64,000 nt of DNA. Origin: Hedera helix. Lineage: Eukaryota > Streptophyta > Magnoliopsida > Apiales > Araliaceae. How positions within the stretch are numbered: position 1 is the stretch's first letter; every line of letters starts with the position of its first letter. Positions 48,520 through 60,206 of the stretch are shown one piece after another. The stretch is from contig OX359267.1 in assembly GCA_947179155.2 (NCBI GenBank), positions 37,216,498 to 37,280,497 on the forward strand, written 5' to 3'. The notes below the pieces were generated by a model. The model worked only from the letters and a program-made list of their open reading frames with translations, made no database searches and was not told where the DNA came from. The position numbers and the translations under genes were made by a program.

Positions 48520-49135
48520 AATTCGTAAAGTGATTGTCAGTCCATTCAAAGTCTATGAATTCAGCTCCACTCGTTACTTGAAGTATGTCGGGTAAAAGGT
48601 TGAGTTGGAGTGATCTTCTCTCTTATTTTGCGATCTTGCTATTTTGTTCAGATCGTAGAGTTGTTAACTGCAGGCTTTGCTTTTCAGTGGAATCGTTGAG
48701 TTGTTGTCTTTGTTAGCGCATCCTTTATTTCTACTCAACGATTATACCAAGTGTAGAACAATTGTCTTATCTTCTGGTTTCACTCTACGATTTCTTCTAT
48801 CTGTGCAAAACGTAGAGTTAACGTATTGTGCTTGCTCTTTGAATCCTCTCTACGATCTTGCCAGTTTGTGCATATCGTAGAGTGCATTTCTTCTCTGGTT
48901 CTACGTTTTCTGAAGGCTTGCTTAGCTGTTTGATCGACGATCGTAGAGTTCTGCTCTACCTTTTGTACTTGATCAATTCTTCAATTCAACTTGTATTTTC
49001 TGTAGAGCTCTTGCACAGCTGTCTCTCCTTGATGATCGTAGAGTTATCCTAGTATGGAGTCGTATAGTCCACTCTACGAACAGACTAAATCGTTGAGTCT
49101 TCTTTGCTTGGAATCGTAGAGTTCATTCTACGATT
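48520..49135. promoter_or_regulatory. CTCTACGAT / ATCGTAGAG motif cluster
   Basis: About fifteen copies of CTCTACGAT or its reverse complement, including the variants ATCGTTGAG and CTCAACGAT, in 600 bp and both orientations. One pair (49110-49133) is a perfect hairpin: AATCGTAGA, 6-base loop, TCTACGATT. The other LTR has the same cluster at about 56910-57525. Function is unknown. Confidence 0.55.
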
Positions 49136-49721
49136 AGATTGACTGAACAGATATAACATAAGATCAACTTAACTCCTTGTACATCATTACAGCATTACAT
49201 CATTACATTGAAAGGACTTTACAAACTTTACCATACAACTATGATTTAATCTTATATTACTCTGCTTATAGTATTTATCTTTAATGCAGAGTAACTTCTA
49301 CGGAAAGATCAACCTAACATTTCTGATCTTTTACCTAAGTCCTTTGTACACATAATTCCTTTCAAAAGGACTTTACAACATTTGAACCAGATAACTTTTA
49401 CTCTTATTATAAGCAGCATATAGTTTTCAACAAGATCATATTTGTGTTATATAAGTGTGCAAATCAAAATATTTGAATCAGGTAATAAGTATCATACACA
49501 CATGATCACGTAGACACATATTTAAATTAACATGTAATCATTTAGTCAATTAACCACATAAGCACTTTAAAACATATACGCACATAATCAAGTAAACACA
49601 TAGGCACATTAACACATAAGCACGTAGTCAGATACATATGGACAATCAACCATATAAGCACATTTGCCATAATCATTTTTTCACAACAGTCATCATCATC
49701 AAATCAAACAACCTTCAACAA

Positions 49722-49729
49722 TCCCCCCC
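49722..49729 (-). other. Polypurine tract of the copia-like element
   Basis: TCCCCCCC on the plus strand (GGGGGGGA on the element strand) lies next to the LTR end at 49720, followed by TATTTGATGATGAC. Confidence 0.8.
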
Positions 49730-50382
49730 TATTTGATGATGACAAAACCAAGAGACCTACTGATTTGAAATACATATAATGCATTTGCTTGAAAAGTAAA
49801 TTATTTCTTACGATACAGTGAGAAACTGTATGACTAGTGCAAAAGGATGATTTCATTAAATGAGAAAACTTACATAAAGATACTTACACATACAAACAGT
49901 TGTTCTTCATTTTTCACTTTTCTTCCCCTTCGTTGGCAGCTCTCCCTTAGTTGAACAAGTGGTCCTCTTTCTTCATATATTAGCTGCTCTTCATTTTTCA
50001 CTCTTCTCCCCCTTAATTGGCAGCTCTCCTTTAGCTCTTCTCCTCTTTAGTTGGCAGCCCGTCCCGTCCTCTTTCTTCATATATTCTCTCCCCCTTTTTG
50101 ACATCATCAAATGGAGATGTTGTATGGAGCTATCTGTCCCAGTGCTAGTTTAGATAGATAACTGAAAATCTACAATAGAGTTTTGAGACTCTATGAGCTG
50201 AAGAATAAGTATATGTTCATGGTCCATAGAATGTTGAGACTCTATGACTGGGAAAATGGTATTTTGAAAAATGTTCGTAAAGTTTTGGGACTCTACGATC
50301 AGGGAGGTGGTGTAGGGTGACTAAGAGTTTAGAAAGTCATAAAAGAGGACTCTCTGATTTCTGCATTTTGATCAACCACAGA
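49730..50382 (-). other. Internal non-coding tail of the copia-like element
   Basis: Contains repeated TTCTTCATATATT and CTTCTCCCCCTT-type segments (about 49900-50100) and several GACTCTATGA/GACTCTACGA motifs (50190-50310) related to the LTR motif. No reading frame is recognised. Confidence 0.4.
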
Positions 50383-51293
50383 CTAGCCAGCTGACTGAGA
50401 GCCGGTTAGATTCCAGATGGATATTTCCTGGCGACTTTGGTAGTGAGGATAGAAGGGCTCATTGCTTATCAGTGTAATTGCAATGGTCATTGCTTTTATG
50501 AAATGTTGAGCGACTAACGAAAGATTTGGAAATGTTGAGTAACTCCAACTGATAGAACTTTGATCATTCATGAATATAGCCCTTAGAAGTGGTAGTATGG
50601 GAATGAAACTGAAAAGATGATCATGATCCCATGAAATGGAATATTTTTTCATCTAGCTTGCATCCTTTCTTCTTTCTCTATGTCTTCTTTTGACTTGCTT
50701 CAGTCGATATTCTTCATATTGCTGCTTCTCCAGCTTTCTCAATAGGCTTACTTTTCTCAGCTTCTTTTCAACTTTCTTCTTTATTTTTCTCTCTTTTTGA
50801 CTTGCACTTGAACTCCTGCCCATTTTCTTTATAAATCCACTTAATCCTTTTCTTCTCATTGACCTCCTTGACCTGGCTCTTGAATTTTCTAATTCATGAA
50901 TACTGATATCTTTTTAGAGGTGTTCATCTTCTCTCATCACAGCTCCTCAATGATCTTCTTTCTCATCTGATTTAGCTTTTCCAACTTCAGAATTTTCAGA
51001 GAATTTTTTGCCTGGAATAATAACATTTTCAGCGACACCATCACTTTCGTTGATCTCGGGTGTTGAGACTTTTTCAACTAGTTCAGCTATCTGATCAGAA
51101 CCCAATATGACTTCTTCCTCAGACAGGATATTTTTATGACTTTCTGATCTTTCCTCTGAAAAGCCTGTTGATGTTTCTTCTTTTGAACTATCAGATGTTA
51201 TTTCTCCAGAGAATTTTCTTCATCATCATCATCAATTTCTATAATTTGAGGTGGTCCTGTAGTGATTAAACTTCTCCACTGTTCTCTAATCCT
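50383..51293 (-). pseudogene. C-terminal charged region of the element ORF, broken
   Basis: Downstream of the main ORF, minus-strand frames encode Lys/Arg/Glu-rich low-complexity segments: IIEIDDDDEE near 51235 and a 68-residue block at 50653-50859 with alternating Lys and Glu (KKKVEKKLRKVSLLRKLEKQ). Frames are interrupted by stops. It is probably the decayed C-terminal part of the same protein as 51294-52250. It could bind nucleic acid by charge, but no domain is recognised. Confidence 0.4.
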
Positions 51294-51335
51294 TCAGCTT
51301 CTCCTTGGGATAGTGTGAGTAACTTTCTTCTCTGT

Positions 51336-51366
<31 letters not shown>

Positions 51367-52250
51367 TTCTCAATTTTAAACTCTTTGAGATTTGTCTGCT
51401 CCTTTTTAGCTTTCTCTGTACTGACATCTTTCTTTTCTACAGCATTCTCTACTTCATTGAATTTTCTTTTCTTATTTGATTCCTGACTATCATAGATCAC
51501 ACGAGTTTTGTTTCTTGACTGCACATCAGTCTCTTGAAATTCCTTTTTAGAAATTTCTTCCAATCCCCTTTTTCCTTTTCCTTTAGATCTCTCTTTCATC
51601 TTTTTGTTGATGCTTCTCGATCCTCGTGCTTTCTTACCCTTACTGGCTTGAGGGTTCTTTTTCCAGTTTTCAAACAACCTTGGAGTGATTCTTTTGTTGA
51701 AGTTTAGAACTTCTCCTTCATCTTCCCTAATTGCACTTGCCAGAAATTTCTTCAAAATGATGCTTATGAATCTTCCATAGAGCATCTTGGGAGTGGGTTT
51801 TCCTGCTTCAGCTCTTGTTTTTGCATCATTTATTCACCTTTTTATCCATCCTAAGAGAACTGCTCCGAAGTTGATTTTCTTTCTTAAAGCAATAGTAGTC
51901 ATAAGCCTTAGTTGATCTTCGCTAACAGTATCATATGCAGTGTCTTTGCACAGAATGCTCTTCCCAACAATGTCAGTTAGAAACTCGTACTGTTGAGGGA
52001 AATCTTTCTTCTTGATTCCTTTTAGAAGAGACTTCTTTTCATAGCTCATCAGCTCCAGTCCGTGCTCGGTATCAATCTTGTCAAGAGAAATAATTCCTCC
52101 GATTGGAATACCTAGGCTGAGATTGATTTCAGAAACCCCTATTTGCAAAGAGATTTCCTTAACCTTTGTGATGAGAGTATTTCCTCGATAAGCAGCGTTT
52201 GTGTAGAATTCTTTCACAAGTGAAGAGAAAATTCTGGTACTGGTTTCCAA
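51294..52250 (-). pseudogene. Retroelement-associated ORF (putative plant transposon protein type)
   Basis: One minus-strand frame of 318 codons carries a single TGA (51834-51836). The first sense codon given here (52250) is TTG in an open frame, so the true start lies upstream and is unclear. The N-terminal part has SLVKEFYTNA and an EINLSLGIPIGG turn. The middle has SEDQLRLMTTIALRKKINFG and, after the stop, PKMLYGRFISIIL. This order resembles the poorly characterised globular domain found in plant retrotransposon third ORFs, named in domain databases as putative plant transposon protein. The assignment is from memory. The C-terminus is extremely Lys-rich (a run of ten or more near 51340). 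It is the only substantial ORF of the element. Confidence 0.5.
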
Positions 52251-55200
52251 ACAATTGGTGAACCCAGCATTCTTGACCAGATGAAGAATATTTTTGAATT
52301 TCTCTCTACATCTTCAAATTTTTCAAAACAAACGAGATTTCCAATAATAACTTGAAGAGATGCCGTGAGGGTAAACAGATTTGAGAATAACTCAAGGAGT
52401 GATTTTGATATTTGAAGATTTTTCGAAATCTATGGTTTCGATGAGTTTTGGGAGAATGGGTATTGATAACTGATGGGAAAGGACCACCGTCAGTTTTTAA
52501 AAAATTTGACTTATGTCAGTTCCCTCTTGTTTTTGTAGAGGACACGTGTCAGATACTTATTTGTAGAACGTGGGTTTAACTTTTGCATTTTTCATAATTG
52601 AAGCACATCAAGTATTCTAACCCACTTGAGTTTAGAGAGCGTGAAGTTCACCTTCCTTGTTTGAGTTTGCTTGATCAGTTCGTAGAGTGAGCTGCTAGTT
52701 ACTCAACAATCATCCTTTCAATAGATGACCTTGATTATGAATTGTAGGCTGGTTATTAGCTATGAAGGAGTGTATGAGAGAGGTTTGTATGGAGTGCAAT
52801 CGTAGGCTCAATGTGCTCTACGATCAGGAAGATGATTATAGTGACTCTACGATTTGGGACGATAAGCTAGCTTGGTTATCAGTCATAGAGTTTGGAGATT
52901 ATGACCGGAGAGATATGTGCATTTGGTTCATCAATCACATTGTTTTGGGACTTTGTGACTGGAATTAGAAATGTAGTCCAATGATGAATAGATTTACCTT
53001 GCCTTCTGAAGATTTATTGTCTGAGACTAACTATTGTACATAAGTACTGATATAGATATTGAAGATTCGGAGTTGGCTGTAGCGATCATTCATCAATGAC
53101 TATCCTCAATATTGTCTTCTGATGAATCTTGTACTTCTGAGCTTGCTTTCTCACTCTATGACTTGGCTCTGCTGCTTTACGATCTTGCCTGTAGTGCAAT
53201 CGTAGAGTTAAGATTTGAACCACTCTACGATCTCTGTTAAGACTAGAAGCTTTAGATGTACTCAGAGATCTTCATTCAGTTTGTTTTATAGTTCAAGGTT
53301 AGCCTTCTGGATAATCTTTATGAAGATCGTTGTCATGACTTAGAATGCTCAAGCAGAGGTTGCCCTTTGATTTTGCTTGGTTCGTAGACTGGATTATGAG
53401 AGTCGTAGAGTGACTGACTGTATTGACTCTACGATCCCGAGAGTTAGTTCTTTGATGCTGCGTCAACTCTACGATCTACCGATAGGTCTCTTCAATCTGA
53501 CATGCCTTATTCTGCGTTCGCCTGATAGACTTTACGATCTTTCTTTGAGTGATGAACTTCCTTCTGACTTGAATGATCTTTACCTTACCATGATATTAGT
53601 GACAGCAGATCCGATGGGATTTACTAAATCAATAAGTAAGTTAACAGACTATGAATGCTTTCCTTTATGACCAACTTCTTTCTCTTCTAAAGAATTCCAA
53701 GATTCAAGTCTTCTTCTTGCACCAGTATTCAGACTTCACTCAATTTTCCATAGATTGACTTCCTTGAAGAATCCAACATATTTGTTGAGTAAGGAACTCT
53801 ACGATATTTATCGTTAAGTCTCGGTACATTCTTTTCCAATTTCTTTAGATCGTAGGGCTTTTCTTTATTGACCTTGAAACTACACCATTGTTTCCTTCCT
53901 GTTGCACTCTCTTTTCTGATTCTCTTTTGGTCATCTCCATCCAGAATGATCTATAAGCATGTCTACTAACAAATGACTTTCTGTTTAACATTTAATAGAT
54001 CTGACTTTTCATAGAATGTCAAACAGATATTTCTTCAATCATTTCAAGCTAGAGCTTCGTCTGATACGTTGATGTTTGAGAGCCTACTGCCAATGGCTAA
54101 GTGCATGAAATTTACTTGAAATGGACTTTCCTCTTTCTTGCAGATTGTAAGGTGCTTTCTTAATCTTAAAGTTGAGAGCTTTTGCCTTTTAAATCAGAGC
54201 ACGTACACAAGGTGTGCCTTGCATGAATTTCTTCATTGAATAAGTTGTTTTGTACATGAATGAGTTTCTTCAATTCTTCTTGAACTTTAATGATTTGCAG
54301 AATGAATCTTTGACCCGGTGATCATAGATATACATATATATATGTCCATTCATCTGTGCTGAGTTGATATTCAGGTCCCGGGCCTGGTATCTGTGTTTTA
54401 GGAAAAATGACTTTGATATTCATCATCAAAGATATGGCAGTGAGATATACATCTGTAATGTCTTTCAGAGAAGTAATTTCAGAAGATCATTGACGACCCT
54501 TTTTGAAATAGATTCCTTTAAAACCAGTCATGTTTGAGATCATCCACTTGAAGATAGGAGAGAAACTGCTTATGGATTTCATCATTGATTACCAAATGCT
54601 GTAGCTTTTGACAGAACTCCTGATACTACTTTTAAATAAATGACACAGTTCATTTGTCACTCATCTTCAGATAATATCTTTTGAACTTAAGACCTTAAGC
54701 TTATCGTAAAGCTTAATGTTGAGCACGTCAAGTGAATACTTGGATCCGAGATTGATTTCAGCAGCTAACGTTTGGTATGTAGAAAATCATTTAACACTTT
54801 TAAGCATAGATTTCTGTTGGACTTGCTTCTGCTATAAACTTTCGAACCGGTGAGAAGTAGTTTTGTTAGTGCTTGGCACAGTGATGCTTCCTTTGAGAAG
54901 AGTAGGATCCGGTGTCCTTTTGCATCAAGATTTGAACTTCCCAGTAGGCAGAAATACAAGTTAATGTATTTTCGAACGAATCAATTAAAAATCTCATCAA
55001 CAGAATATCCTTTTGATTTCTTCATTTTGCTGCATCAATTTTAATTTTGAAAGTTCACTCAACTGCTTCTTTGCAGAGATCATCTGAATTTGTCTTAGAT
55101 AGGATTTAAATGACAATGAGTATACAGCATCAGATAGATTATCAACACTCAACATTCATAGTTGTACCTGCATGAAAAGACACATTAATTTGTAAGGTTG

Positions 55201-55302
55201 TTCATAAGAAATGGTTCACTTCAGTTCTTAAACTCAAAACAGAGTTTTACTAGTGCCATAGGATCTACTCAAAGCATGAGCTTTTTATGTTAATGAGAAC
55301 CT
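52251..55302 (-). other. Long leader of the copia-like element
   Basis: Three kilobases between the primer site and the ORF have no recognisable protein. About a dozen CTCTACGAT / ATCGTAGAG motifs occur at 52680-53850 (for example 52818, 52847, 53203, 53221, 53403, 53426, 53466, 53797). A 97-codon open frame at 53377-53670 spans several of these motifs and looks like chance. Confidence 0.5.
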
Positions 55303-55314
55303 GCTCTGATACCA
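55303..55314 (-). other. Primer-binding site of the copia-like element
   Basis: TGGTATCAGAGC on the minus strand, a perfect 12-base match to the initiator tRNA-Met complement, 2 bp from the LTR end at 55317. Confidence 0.9.
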
Positions 55315-55316
55315 AT

Positions 55317-57773
55317 TGTTAGTTCCCAAAGGCACACAAGTGATCTAGAAGGGGGGGGGGGGGGGTTGAATAAATCTCTTAATTTTTTTCTTCTTAAAAG
55401 TAAATAATATTACCAAATAGTTCATTTAATCAAGAATAGTTTGCACAGCGGGATATTAGTTTGAAAAACTCCCCTTAAAGATTTATAAAACTTCTTAGTT
55501 AAGTTTAGACTGTATTGAAGATAGTCATTTGTTCAGTAAACCAATCATAGCAGTTATATCTATATATGACAGAATATAAATGACTGAATATAAATGATAC
55601 TAGAAAGTTTAAGTGATTCGGAGACTGAATAACTCATACTCCACTCTTCTACTTTAACAAGTAGGAAATCCACTAAGGATGACTCATACAGAACCCTTCA
55701 AACCCAGCAGGTTTGGCTAGTTTAATCACTAAGACAAGGACACAAATGCCCTCTTCAAGTCCAGCAGACTTGGCTTCTTTAGTCACTAAGACAAGGACAC
55801 AACTGCCCTCTTCAAGTCCAGCAGACTTGGCTCCTTGTTTGTTGATAGATGTTGGAGTTGCTGCTGAGTTATACTTTAAGTTCCATTGTCTTTAAATACT
55901 CAGTAGCAGGATGTGATCATGCTTGAAATGATATTGAGTTCAGCAATGATGTTTGGCTTCTTTGTATGCTCAATAGCTACTTGTGATCACCCATTGTACT
56001 GCTAAGCTTTGGCAATTCAGCTCCTTTGGTACTTGATAACTTCTCGACACGAACTTCTGAGATGACTGTGAAGCTCCTTCCTTTTGGTACTCAGTTGTTC
56101 CTTCTTATCATAGACATTTTATTGCCTCTCGAGATGTGCTTCTGAGATGACGGTGAAGTTTCTCCATTTTGGTACTCATTAGCTAACATGTCCATATCAA
56201 GTTGGCATTTAGGCTTCTCTTTTTCACATGCTTAGCAACTTTGAACACTTATCTTGCAATAGAGTCATTTCTCTCTATGTCTCTCTCAATTCAGTGTTAG
56301 TGTTCTGGTGGATCGTAGAGTGTTCTTCAGCATATTCATTTTTGTTTCGCTCTACGATCTGTTGTTGTCCACCATCCTCTCTTTTATTTTCAACAACCAC
56401 TCTCTTTTTGAGCATTTATCTTTATGTATATATTTGTGCATATTTTACTGTTTCAAAAGATCCGTTGGGTTCCTTTGGCTTTGTGCAGATCCTTGATATC
56501 TTTGATGTTGACTTTTTGTTGCTTGTGTCAGTGCTTCTTCCCTTTTCTGACATATGAATTGTTACATCAACCTGTACCTTTGCTTTCTGCATGTTTAGCC
56601 GTTGCACTTCTAGAGTTGTATATCAAGGATTATTATATATTTAACCTTTTGATTCATCATTAAATATCTTCCTTGACTTTAATAACCAACTACTCCATTG
56701 CTGTCAGAGATGTCCTGTTAGTCTGATTATTTTTACCAGCTTGCTGAGTAGTAGGTTCTTACTTATAGTCGTCTGGTCACAAAGTCCTCTGTGACACTAA
56801 CATACATCTGTTCCTTAACAACATTTAATCTTTCTCTAATCTGGAAGATGAATATTCTCTCTTCTCTTGCACAATATTGCAGCTCTGTTCTTTTACTGCT
56901 TCTGATGGTGAATTCGTAGAGTGATTGTCTGTCCATTCAAAGTCTATGAATTCAGCTCCACTCGTTACTTGAAGTATGTCGGGTAAAAGGTTGAGTTGGA
57001 GGGATCTTCTCTCTTATTTTGTGATCTTGCTATTTTGTTCAGATCGTAGAGATGTTAACTGCAGGCTTTGCTTTTCAGTGGAATCGTTGAGTTGTTGTCT
57101 TTGTTAGCGCATCCTTTATTTCTGCTCAACGATTATACCATGTGTAGAACAATTGTCTTATCTTCTGGTTTCACTCTACGATTTCTTCTATCTGTGCAAA
57201 ACGTAGAGTTAACGTATTGTGCTTGCTCTTTGAATCCTCTCTACAATCTTGCCAGTTTGTGCATATCGTAGAGTACATTTCTTCTCTGGTTCTACGTTTT
57301 CTGAAGGCTTGCTTAGCTGTTTGATCGACGATCGTAGAGTTCTGCTCTACCTTTTGTACTTGATCAATTCTTCAATTCAGCTTGTATTTTCTGTAGAGCT
57401 CTTGCACAGCTGTCTCTCCTTGATGATCGTAGAGTTATCCTAGTATGGAGTCGTATAGTCCACTCTACGAACAGACTGAATCGTTGAGTCTTCTTTACTT
57501 GGAATCGTAGAGTTCATTCTACGATTAGATTGACTGAACAGATATAACATAAGATCAACTTAACAGATTTGATCTTTTCTAACTAAGTCCTTGTACATCA
57601 TTACATCATTACATTGAAAGGACTTTACAAACTTTTCCATACAACTATAATTTAATCTTATATTACTCTGCTTATAGTATTTATCTTTAATGCAGAGTAA
57701 CTTCTACGGAAAGATCAACCTAACATTTCTGATCTTTTACCTAAGTCCTTTGTACACATAATTCCTTTCAAAA
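55317..57773 (-). repeat. 5' LTR of the copia-like element (truncated)
   Basis: In plus orientation it starts TGTTAGTTCCC, has a 15-base G run at 55351-55365, the 57-bp tandem repeat near 55703 and the motif cluster at 56910-57525. It stops matching the other LTR at 57773, losing about 355 bp. The two LTRs differ by only a few percent by eye. Confidence 0.88.
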
Positions 57774-58601
57774 TAAAATAACCCGCAGGTTAGGCCATGT
57801 CAAAATAATCTAAGTTTTTTTGAACTAAATTTTAAAAGTCCAAAACTCATTTTTTGACCTACGAGTTGAACCGGCCCGGGGATCGGGCCAATTTTATCAG
57901 GTCTAACGGTGGCGAGGGACTGTGATGGTAGATTGGTGGGAGGGAAAGTAGACGAATGGTGGTTATAGATAGAGATATGAGGATTAATTCTAAAATGAAT
58001 TATGTGTCATTAAAAGTAATTTATAAGTAGTTAATAACATAACTGTATTAGACTTTATATAAACAAACATGTAGTTTTAAAAAAGTAAATTTTCAAATAC
58101 TTGTATTTTTAAATAGCAGATGTCATGTCATATGTCATATCATCATTACTTTATATATGAGATCCATATCATTTTTGATTAACTATGGTTGAAATCTTGG
58201 TCAAATTTTATACAGTTTTGATACTTATTTGAAAATTCAATAATATTGATGTTAAAAAATAATATTTACAAAACAAATCTACAATTTTGAAAGTGTCTCA
58301 CAATTTGAAAGAAGTAATAATATTTACAATTTTGAATAGGAAAATTTATGAAGGGCTAATTTGAATGACATCAAGGAAAGGAAATGATTACTTACATTAC
58401 CATAAAATAGTAATGATTTACGAAGTAAAAAATTAGATTCAATATACTGGGCTTGCACTTATTCAGCTATTAGAATTCGATCAAGCAAAATTAAAAAAAA
58501 TATCCCTATTGGGCCAAAAGGTGGGCTTTCCCCTTAAAAATTGTAATGTCACTTTCCATTGGCCTGAAACTTTCGCATTGTTTGATGATCATATACGGGA
58601 A
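57774..58601. other. Intergenic stretch
   Basis: Contains a GC-rich block near 57868-57890 (GGCCCGGGGATCGGGCC, an imperfect palindrome) as found in some dispersed repeats, then AT-rich DNA. No gene is seen. Confidence 0.4.
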
Positions 58602-58609
58602 GAGATGAG

Positions 58610-59034
58610 TAGGGGTGTTCAAAATTTTCAGTTTTTTACCGAACCGATCGGTATCGGTTTTTTCGGTACCGGTTTTTTTCGGTACCGGTTTTTTATATTT
58701 TTCGGTTTTTTATATTTTTCGGTATCGGTAGCGGTATGGGTAATTTTGCATTTCGGTTCTATTCGGTATACCGAAAAAACCGAATTACATAATTTAATAA
58801 TAAATTTATATTAATTATTTTATAATTAATAATAATTATATATATTATTATATATATAATAATATATATAATTAATAATAATTATATATATTGCTAATCG
58901 GTAAAAACCGAAAACCGAACCGAATTTGTACCGAACCGGTACCGAAACCGATAATTCGGTTCGGTTTTCGGTTCGTGTTTTAACGGTAATTTCGATTCGG
59001 TACCGGTTCGATTTTTTACCGATGGACACCCCTA
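58610..59034. mobile_element. hAT-like MITE
   Basis: 425 bp with terminal inverted repeats TAGGGGTGT and ACACCCCTA, flanked by 8-bp duplications GAGATGAG (58602-58609) and GAAATGAG (59035-59042), one mismatch. Inside are many GGTACCGG, TTCGGTTCGG and ACCGAA words forming a long imperfect hairpin around an AT core. The 8-bp duplication fits hAT elements. It is non-coding. Confidence 0.85.
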
Positions 59035-59219
59035 GAAATGAGAGAGTTTTTAAGATAGAAAACGAGGGTTGGACTTTATGAGGACTGAAATTGGATCAAC
59101 TAAAATTTAAGTTTCTTTAAAAATTGAAATGTCAACTTCCATCAGCCTCATACTGACTGAAGTCAACTTTTTCTTTTTATATTGTTGGTTTTTATATTTA
59201 TTTTTAGAATTATATAGAT

Positions 59220-59515
59220 TTTTTTAACGTAACTTAAATTGGACAAGTCCACTAGTAATTTATTTAACAACACTTCCCACTAGTATTATTGTATATTGAC
59301 TAAAATTAATAGAATTTATGTCAATTTTTAAATTAAAAATATCTTAAGTTAATTTCAAAAAGTCAATAATAAATTTATATTTTAGAACAAAAAGAGTATT
59401 TTATAGTCAAGCCAATAAGACTTGATAAAATACTAAAATGAATCCTATTTAATATTATAGTTTATTAATTAAGAGAAAAGAAAATAAAGAAAAAAAATGC
59501 GAATTGTCAGATTCT
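59220..59515 (+). repeat. Dispersed repeat, copy a
   Basis: Shares a long series of words with 61920-62100, including AAGTCCACTA, TGATAAAATACTAAAAT-like text and AGAAAATAAAGAAAA, but with different lengths between them. Type unknown. Confidence 0.55.
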
Positions 59516-60092
59516 TTTTTCCTTAAAAAAATTGTCTCCGAAATTCACGAAAGCCATTTCTTAAAAAAGAGTAGAGATGAAGATGTTAAGAAAAATTACA
59601 AGGACCTCTCCACGAATGAGCGAAACTAGAGTCCATCATCAGCGAAAGAGATTAACAAATTTCGAACACTTTGTTTATGACTTTTAAAATGGATAAAAAA
59701 TAAAAGAAATAAACGAAAATTTTATATTTTCTATTTACTTTTTGTGTTTTTGAGTTTTTTTTTAATAAATGAAAAAAAAATAGATAAAAAACTTAGTCAC
59801 TTTTTTTTATTAAAGTTTTTCATTTAAAATTAGTCTAATTTGAATAAAAAAAAAATATTTTCATAATTCTCATATTTTTTTTGAACTTATAATATTATAA
59901 CAATTTTTGAAATTTGCAGAATTATATGAGAATGATGTTTCCAGTCCGAAGCTAAAGCAGAACCTCCGAAAGCTAAATCAGGTCTCAACGTCTCTTCAAT
60001 CCGCTAGCTTGCGTTCTCGCGAAACCTCTTTGTTTGGTTGCCAGAAGAACGGCCCCAATATTACGAGGTTCCATTTTCAGCGAATCAGAAAG
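59516..60092. other. Intergenic stretch with possible LSM4 5' UTR
   Basis: AT-rich to about 59935, then a GC-richer segment (59940-60092) leading into the LSM4-like start, perhaps its copied 5' UTR. No other gene is recognised. Confidence 0.4.
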
Positions 60093-60206
60093 ATGCTTCC
60101 GCTTTCTCTGCTCAAGACTGCATAGGGTCATCCTATGTTGGTGGAGCTCAAAAATGGGGAAACTTATAATGGGCGTTTGGTGAATTGTGATACCTGGATA
60201 ATATAG
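60093..60206 (+). pseudogene. LSM4 pseudogene fragment (N-terminal 35 codons)
   Basis: The frame from ATG 60093 encodes MLPLSLLKTA, a TAG at codon 11, then GHPMLVELKNGETYNGRL and VNCDTW, diverging into a stop at 60204. It matches the highly conserved N-terminus of LSM4, the Sm-like subunit of the LSM1-7 and LSM2-8 rings in mRNA decay and U6 snRNA stability. The TAG lies where LSM4 has Gln (a CAG or CAA to TAG change). The Sm1 motif is partly present. Sm2 and the Gly/Arg-rich tail are missing, as the match ends at codon 35. The break could be an exon edge or a truncated retrocopy. Confidence 0.85.

Larger units (their letters stand above)
47005..49720 (-). repeat. 3' LTR of the copia-like element (outer end missing)
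   Basis: Collinear with 55404-57773 and then extends alone over 49366-49720, ending ACCTTCAACA. It contains a 57-bp tandem repeat (47312-47440) and about fifteen CTCTACGAT-type motifs between 48520 and 49135. Confidence 0.88.
47005..57773 (-). mobile_element. Copia-like non-autonomous LTR retrotransposon
   Basis: Two near-identical LTR copies (47005-49720 and 55317-57773) flank a 5.6-kb internal region. On the minus strand a primer site (TGGTATCAGAGC) follows the right LTR and a G-rich polypurine tract precedes the left LTR. The left LTR lacks its outer ~87 bp and the right LTR lacks its outer ~355 bp, so both outer ends are gone and no target duplication can be seen. No gag, RT or integrase was recognised. 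The LTR end (G run next to TTCTAGATCA, and TTTGGGAACTAACA) and the CATCATCAAAT polypurine context recall SIRE-type copia elements, which is from memory. Confidence 0.8.

Noticed and set aside
48677..49052. Cys/Leu-rich frames, repeated at 57068-57443
   Set aside because: They fall in LTR sequence within the CTCTACGAT cluster, and no domain is recognised.
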